Shown one piece after another: positions 59,268-64,000 of a stretch of DNA of 64,000 bases. Origin of the DNA: SLDF01 sp964537925 (GTDB lineage: Bacteria; Bacteroidota; Bacteroidia; Chitinophagales; Saprospiraceae); assembly GCA_964537925.1 (NCBI GenBank), contig CAZICV010000002.1, forward strand, positions 186,001-250,000, read 5' to 3'. The notes under the pieces are model-generated. The model was given only the letters and a program-made list of their open reading frames with translations, was not told the DNA's origin and made no database searches. Numbering within the stretch: position 1 is the first letter of the stretch; every line of letters begins with the position of its first letter. The position numbers and the translations under genes were made by a program.

Positions 59268-60752
59268 TCACCTGAGCAGCAATCGCTGATTCCATTTGTT
59301 TCCGGCCCCATCAGCAGGGAGAACTGGTTTTTGCAGTGCTCTGCGGTGGAAGATCAGGGCTGCCATGGCCGCTATTTCCGCCGCTTTGCTGTGTTGCCTG
59401 TAAAGGGCTTCCGGCTCAAAATAGCGTTCTACGAAATGGGTATCAAAACTGCCGTCGCGGAAAGCGGGGTGATTGATGGCAAATGCCCCGAATGCAAGTG
59501 TGGTGGGAATGCCGGAGATCCGGTAATCCTGTATGGCTTCAGTCATCTTGCGGATGGCAGCTTCTCTGGTATCTGCGTATACGATCAGTTTGGCCAGCAT
59601 CGGATCATAGTAAACCGGGATCTCATCTCCCTGGCTGAAGCCTGAGTCCACCCGTATACCGTCTCCTGCCGGTTCTCTGTATTCATACAGGATACCTGTG
59701 ACGGGAAGAAAATTGTTGGCCGGATCTTCGGCGCAGACACGCAATTCGATCGCATGACCTTTGAGGCGGAGCTCTTCCTGCCGTATATCGAGTTCGGCGC
59801 CTTCGGCAATACGTATCTGCCAGGCAACCAGGTCCAGCCCCGTGATGTATTCGGTCACAGGATGCTCTACCTGTAGCCGCGTGTTCATCTCCAGGAAATA
59901 GTAGTTGCCGCTTTCATCCAGCAGGAACTCTACTGTACCGGCTCCTGTATACCCACAGGTACGTGCGAGGGCTACGGCTGATTCGCCCATCTGCCTGCGC
60001 AGTTCCGGGCTGACCGCAGAAGAGGGGGCTTCTTCTATGACTTTCTGGTGGCGGCGCTGGATGGAGCATTCGCGCTCGAAGAGGTAGAGCGTATTGCCGT
60101 GGCTATCGGCCAGTATCTGGATCTCGATATGTTTCGGTGAGCCGATATACTTTTCAATAAAAACGGCTGCATCGCCGAAAGAGGACTTCGCTTCACTCAT
60201 GGCACGTTCTACCTGTTCGGCAAAGCTGTCCGGCTCACTGATGATCCGCATGCCTTTTCCGCCACCGCCGGCAGAGGCTTTGACCAGCACCGGAAAACCT
60301 ATTTCCAGGGCTATCTGCTTGGCCTGGCCGAGATCCTGCAGGGCTTCTTCCGTACCGGGGACCAGGGGCACACCGGCAGCCCTGGCTGTCTGTTTGGCTG
60401 CGATCTTGGCGCCCATACTACGCATAGCTGCACCTGAAGGCCCGATGAATACAAGACCGGCGGCAGCAACCGCATCGGCGAAATCAGCATTTTCACTGAG
60501 AAAACCATACCCGGGATGGATTGCGTCTGCACCGCAGGCCAGGGCAATAGAAATGATCTTGTCCCCCAGTAGGTAAGACTGGGCGGATGGAGGTGGCCCC
60601 AACAGATAAGCCTCATCGGCAAGCAATACGTGTCGTGCCTTGCGGTCTGCTTCGGAATATACGGCGACACAACGGATACCCATTTTGTGTGCCGAACGTA
60701 TGATACGGCAGGCGATTTCGCCCCGGTTTGCTATCAGTATTTTCTGGATCAT
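59268..60752 (-). CDS. accC: Biotin carboxylase subunit of an acyl-CoA carboxylase
   Basis: The 494-aa ATP-grasp enzyme carboxylates biotin bound to a carrier protein, using bicarbonate and ATP. It shows the N-terminal KILIANRGEIACRIIRSAHK, the glycine loop KASAGGGGKGMRII, RECSIQRRHQKVIEEAPSS, the metal-binding EFLLDESGNYYFLEMNTRLQ and VEHPVTE. The ~40-residue tail after about 455 is longer than in AccC, and no carrier (biotinyl) domain follows. It may be AccC or the alpha subunit of a propionyl/methylcrotonyl-CoA carboxylase. It overlaps the aminotransferase gene by four bases. Confidence 0.88.
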   Translation of the reverse strand: MIQKILIANRGEIACRIIRSAHKMGIRCVAVYSEADRKARHVLLADEAYLLGPPPSAQSYLLGDKIISIALACGADAIHPGYGFLSENADFADAVAAAGLVFIGPSGAAMRSMGAKIAAKQTARAAGVPLVPGTEEALQDLGQAKQIALEIGFPVLVKASAGGGGKGMRIISEPDSFAEQVERAMSEAKSSFGDAAVFIEKYIGSPKHIEIQILADSHGNTLYLFERECSIQRRHQKVIEEAPSSAVSPELRRQMGESAVALARTCGYTGAGTVEFLLDESGNYYFLEMNTRLQVEHPVTEYITGLDLVAWQIRIAEGAELDIRQEELRLKGHAIELRVCAEDPANNFLPVTGILYEYREPAGDGIRVDSGFSQGDEIPVYYDPMLAKLIVYADTREAAIRKMTEAIQDYRISGIPTTLAFGAFAINHPAFRDGSFDTHFVERYFEPEALYRQHSKAAEIAAMAALIFHRRALQKPVLPADGAGNKWNQRLLLR

Positions 60753-61570
60753 GGATCGGATCGTATATCTAGTGCCTTTAATATTTCTGAGCGGAACCGG
60801 CGGGCCACAGTCTCTGCATACCCGGTTTGTTCACCTGGGAGCAGCCTGTCTATCAGCCTTACGGCATTGCTGCCTATGCAGGCCTCTGCGCTTGCCAGAT
60901 CGTCCAAAGTTAGTATTTTTTCCGCCACAGGCCGGGACCAGGTATCGGACCTATCCAGCAGAAATGCCCTCATCACCCCGGCCACGGGGCCTTCAGTCAG
61001 CGGTGGAGTGTACCACGTGCCATCCAGCAACAAAAAGAGGTTATGAACCAACAGCTCGGCTGGCCTGCCTGCGGTATTGAGGAGGATGATGGTATCCAGT
61101 CCGGCTGATCCTGCTTCGAGGCCCGCAAGCACATAAGGAAGCGCACTGCAGGACTTCAAGGCTGTGTAGGGTTGCTGTACGGGCAACCGGACTCCCTCTG
61201 CCAGCCCGGCTTTTAGCGTCAACATGCGGGCAGGAGACAGGACCGGCGCATGCAGTACCGACCATGCAGCGCTGCCGGTTTCGTCCGGCCGGTATTGCCC
61301 GGTCGCCTCCCGGTATACAGTGATCCTGATGCGCTGGTCGTGGGCGGAAGGTAAATCTGTCAGCAGTTGGTGAACAAAGTAATCCTGGTCTGCCAGGTTG
61401 CCGGGGGCGATACGGAGCAGCGCGAGGCTTTTCAGCAGCCGCTCATGATGATACGCGAGCAACGGCAGGCGACCGCCGGTATACAGTATGGTCTCAAAGA
61501 CGCCATCTCCGTACAGGAAGGCCCGGTTGTCCGTCGGCCGGGCATTCGCCGGATTGCTAGGTGATAACAA
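60749..61570 (-). CDS. Class IV aminotransferase (aminodeoxychorismate lyase-like)
   Basis: The 273-aa PLP enzyme is of the PabC/IlvE fold type IV group. It opens with NRAFLYGDGVFETI, has the PLP-Lys region (YTALKSCSALPYVLAG) and ends near VAGVMRAFLLDR. The length and the short N-terminus fit PabC, which makes p-aminobenzoate for folate. The only possible start is TTG at 61570, because a TAG lies four codons upstream in frame. It precedes and overlaps the biotin carboxylase gene. Confidence 0.82.
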   Translation of the reverse strand: MLSPSNPANARPTDNRAFLYGDGVFETILYTGGRLPLLAYHHERLLKSLALLRIAPGNLADQDYFVHQLLTDLPSAHDQRIRITVYREATGQYRPDETGSAAWSVLHAPVLSPARMLTLKAGLAEGVRLPVQQPYTALKSCSALPYVLAGLEAGSAGLDTIILLNTAGRPAELLVHNLFLLLDGTWYTPPLTEGPVAGVMRAFLLDRSDTWSRPVAEKILTLDDLASAEACIGSNAVRLIDRLLPGEQTGYAETVARRFRSEILKALDIRSDP

Positions 61571-61618
61571 GAGGAGTTTCTATTTTAGCGATTGGAACGA
61601 AAATACATCTTGCTGCTC

Positions 61619-63625
61619 ATGTCTGATATGCCCGATACTCAAATTCCGGTAAAACTGTGGGAGCCTTCGGCGCTGTTCCGGGAAAAAAGCCATATGCAGC
61701 ACTATATGTCCTGGGTCGCCGAACGCTATCACCTGGCCCTGGATACCTATGACGATCTCTGGCAATGGTCAGTGCTGGATGTGGCCAGGTTCTGGCAGAG
61801 TATATGGGATTATTTTCGTGTGGTCACCCATAGCCCCTACACATCTGTACTTGACCATGCACCTATGCCGGAAGCCAGGTGGTTTACGGGCGCCACAGTC
61901 AACTATGCCGAACACATATTCCGCAACAGTACAGATGCTTATCCGGCTATTCTGCACTTGGTCGAGGGCAAGGAACTGAGCCAGGTCAGCTGGGTCGAGC
62001 TGGAGCGCTCCGTAGGTGCTTTTGCAGCCTATCTGAAAGATATAGGCATCCGCCCCGGCGATCGCGTAGCTGCGTACATGCCCAATATTCCCGAGGCCTC
62101 CATTGCCTTCCTGGCTACTATATCAATAGGCGCTGTATGGTCGTCCTGTTCACAGGACTTCGGTATAGAAAGTGTCATTGACAGGTTTGACCAGATCAAA
62201 CCGAAGCTTATCATCGCTACGGACGGGTATTCATACAACGGCAAGCTATTCTCCCGGATGGATGACCTGAAAGAGATCTCAGAGCGGATCTCTTCGATCT
62301 ATCATACCGTACTGGTGCCGCTGATCGATAGGGCTATTACCCTTCCCGAGGCAGGCTGGAAGCACTGGGGCCAGATATTGAACAGCTACCAGGGGCATAA
62401 GCTGACCTTCACGCCCGTCGATTTCAGGCATCCCGTATTCATTCTTTATTCGTCCGGTACTACCGGGGCGCCGAAGGCGATCACTCATGGTCATGGAGGG
62501 ATGTTGCTGGAGCACCTGAAATACCTGCACCTGCACAATGATGTGCGTCCGGGCGAGCGGTTCTTCTGGTACTCTACTACAGGCTGGATGATGTGGAACT
62601 TCACACATGCTGCTTTGCTGGCAGGAGCAACGATCGTCCTGTACGACGGCAGCCCGGCATATCCGGATATCGGTCGCTTGTGGGACCTGGTGGACGAAGC
62701 CGGTATTCATCACTTCGGTACCAGCGCTCCTTTCGTGGTCGCTTCGATGAAGGCCGGTATACGTCCTGCCGAAGGCCGGTCTCTGTCTACGCTGCGTTCG
62801 ATCGGCTGTACAGGGTCTCCCTTGCCGCCGGAGGCGTTCAGCTGGATCTATGCCAACGTGAGCGAGGAAGTATGGCTTTGCAGTATGAGCGGAGGGACTG
62901 ACGTCTGCACGGCTTTTGTAGGCGGCAATCCTTTGCTGCCTGTATACCAGGGTGAGATACAGTGCAGGAGCCTGGGTTGCGCGCTGTATGCCTTTGATGA
63001 GGCCGGCGCGATGCTAAGAGATGAGGTAGGAGAGATGGTCGTCACAGAACCGATGCCCTGCATGCCCGTATACTTCTGGAACGATCCTGGTATGCAGAAG
63101 TACCGCGCCAGTTACTTTGAAGAATACCCGGGTATCTGGAGGCACGGCGACTGGGTACGTATCACCCCGCGAGGCGGAGTCGTGATCTATGGAAGGTCCG
63201 ATGCTACACTGAACCGACAGGGTGTGCGGATCGGTACGAGCGAGATATACAGGTCGCTGGACAAGATCCGGGATGTATCAGACAGCCTGATCGTCAATCT
63301 TGAGTTGTCAGGAGGCCGCCATTATATGCCTCTTTTCGTTCAGTTGAAAGAAGGAGTGCAACTCGACGATATGCTGCAGCAAAAGATCAGGACCCAGCTG
63401 AAATCAGACCACTCGCCGCGCCACGTGCCGGATGGTATCATAGCTGTGGAGGCTATACCTTATACGATCAGTGGCAAGAAAATGGAAGCTCCGGTCAAGA
63501 AAATACTGATGGGCAGGGTTTCGGCCCAATCTTACAGCAAGGATTCGATGCGCAACCCCGAAGCGATGGATTTTTTCTATTCGTTTGCGCAAATGATAAA
63601 AGAGCAATATGGTCTTAATAGCTAA
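61619..63625 (+). CDS. Acetoacetyl-CoA synthetase
   Basis: The 668-aa AMP-forming ligase activates acetoacetate to acetoacetyl-CoA. The N-terminal block PVKLWEPSALFREKSHMQHY and LWQWSVLDVARFWQSIWDYF is specific to the AACS branch. The adenylation loop is FILYSSGTTGAPKAITHGHG, then WYSTTGWMMWNF, and the A8 region is HGDWVRITPRGGVVIYGRSD. The C-terminal Lys is in YTISGKKMEAPVKKIL. ATG 61619 was chosen (MSDMPDTQ) over a TTG at 61592. It is divergent from the aminotransferase gene. The role is ketone-body or polyhydroxybutyrate/leucine-degradation metabolism. Confidence 0.94.
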   Translation: MSDMPDTQIPVKLWEPSALFREKSHMQHYMSWVAERYHLALDTYDDLWQWSVLDVARFWQSIWDYFRVVTHSPYTSVLDHAPMPEARWFTGATVNYAEHIFRNSTDAYPAILHLVEGKELSQVSWVELERSVGAFAAYLKDIGIRPGDRVAAYMPNIPEASIAFLATISIGAVWSSCSQDFGIESVIDRFDQIKPKLIIATDGYSYNGKLFSRMDDLKEISERISSIYHTVLVPLIDRAITLPEAGWKHWGQILNSYQGHKLTFTPVDFRHPVFILYSSGTTGAPKAITHGHGGMLLEHLKYLHLHNDVRPGERFFWYSTTGWMMWNFTHAALLAGATIVLYDGSPAYPDIGRLWDLVDEAGIHHFGTSAPFVVASMKAGIRPAEGRSLSTLRSIGCTGSPLPPEAFSWIYANVSEEVWLCSMSGGTDVCTAFVGGNPLLPVYQGEIQCRSLGCALYAFDEAGAMLRDEVGEMVVTEPMPCMPVYFWNDPGMQKYRASYFEEYPGIWRHGDWVRITPRGGVVIYGRSDATLNRQGVRIGTSEIYRSLDKIRDVSDSLIVNLELSGGRHYMPLFVQLKEGVQLDDMLQQKIRTQLKSDHSPRHVPDGIIAVEAIPYTISGKKMEAPVKKILMGRVSAQSYSKDSMRNPEAMDFFYSFAQMIKEQYGLNS

Positions 63626-64000
63626 AACCTGGCAAAAGCGTGTATGTTTTCTGCCTTTATGTCTCCTTGTACTGACAAGCCTCTCCGCCCAATGGTCCAG
63701 GTTTGAACAGGTACCGTTGCAAAACGGAGTGCGCTTTGACGATATCTATTTTACCGACCGCCTGCACGGTTCGCTTGCGACCGGTGACGGATTTATCCAT
63801 ACGACCTTTGACGGTGGCCGTACCTGGACTGCATCCCAGGACTATGATGTGTATTTCCGTGCGGTAGAGTATGTATCGGGCGGCCTTGGTTTTGCAGGAT
63901 CCCTGGAGCGGACCGGCCCGTTCCTGATGACCAAAGACAGCGGCCGGACCTGGGTAAATATAGCGGACCGGCTGCCCGGCCAGTATAAAGGGGTATGTGG
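63609..64000 (+). CDS. Secreted beta-propeller-like protein, N-terminal part
   Basis: This gene runs off the right edge; 130 residues are visible. A signal peptide (KRVCFLPLCLLVLTSLSAQ) is followed by repeats of the BNR/YCF48 type: IYFTDRLHGSLATGDGFIHT, TTFDGGRTWT and MTKDSGRTWVNIAD, each with the S/T-x-D-x-G-x-T-W Asp-box. Such proteins form six- or seven-bladed propellers, and in Bacteroidota they often end in a T9SS sorting domain (not visible here). Its ATG overlaps the acetoacetyl-CoA synthetase end by 17 bases. Confidence 0.8.
   Translation, partial: MVLIAKTWQKRVCFLPLCLLVLTSLSAQWSRFEQVPLQNGVRFDDIYFTDRLHGSLATGDGFIHTTFDGGRTWTASQDYDVYFRAVEYVSGGLGFAGSLERTGPFLMTKDSGRTWVNIADRLPGQYKGVC

Noticed and set aside
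1..64000. tRNA, rRNA, CRISPR, insertion sequence, prophage or integron
   Set aside because: No T-loop-like GTTCRANYC set with matching arms, no repeat array, no transposase or integrase, and no terminal inverted repeats were seen by eye. This is not a computed scan.

Overview
The window looks like chromosomal DNA from a Bacteroidota bacterium, most likely of the Saprospiria/Chitinophagia type. Three things support this. Two secreted proteins (822 and 436 aa) end in a type IX secretion sorting domain. A LytTR regulator is paired with a 4-TM histidine kinase. Genes lack clear Shine-Dalgarno sites, and several are preceded by the Bacteroidota promoter TTG-N19-20-TAnnTTTG. Most of the sequence is moderately GC-rich housekeeping DNA. 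I found no tRNA, rRNA, CRISPR array, insertion sequence or prophage.

Layout. 1-9 kb: end of an M20 peptidase, FKBP isomerase, trmD, a UbiA-like membrane protein with a 12-C tract, M42 aminopeptidase, pyrE, Nudix, VOC protein, two envelope proteins and a photolyase. 8.6-10 kb: an AT-rich orphan gene. 10-14.3 kb: an 822-aa surface protein, then three tandem paralogous small secreted proteins. 14.3-20.9 kb: fructosamine kinase/LytTR/histidine kinase, nucleoside phosphorylase, ArsC-like protein and hemF, a lipoprotein and a LuxE-like protein. 21-25 kb: ccmB-ccmC-ccmD-like, glutamate dehydrogenase and an Lrp regulator. 25-34 kb: GumN-like protein, adenine deaminase, a sodium symporter with a 40-aa partner, a PIG-L protein, a lipocalin-like lipoprotein and dusB.

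34-45.5 kb: CCA-type nucleotidyltransferase; an overlapping two-gene unit whose proteins share a short glycine/valine-rich motif; an orphan promoter-terminator unit; purB-gpsA-yheT; DUF72-ppk. 45.6-49.8 kb: a tightly overlapped biotin operon (bioF, bioD, bioA and a ketoacyl synthase). 49.8-52.5 kb: a three-gene envelope operon (CsgG-like, DUF6175-like, anchored protein). 52.7-64 kb: GNAT, cation efflux, an M43 protease, bioB-tpiA, an S24-type repressor with a small OB-like partner, biotin carboxylase, a class IV aminotransferase, acetoacetyl-CoA synthetase and the start of a beta-propeller-like secreted protein.

Themes that connect the genes are biotin (bioFDA plus ketosynthase, bioB, biotin carboxylase), heme and cytochrome c (hemF, ccmBCD), and envelope or secreted functions. 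The best candidates for an undescribed system are the motif-sharing gene pair at 35.7-37.6 kb, the tandem secreted family at 13-14.2 kb, the CsgG-like operon at 49.8-52.5 kb and the ketosynthase inside the biotin operon. All function assignments come from reading motifs by eye; no database search was run.
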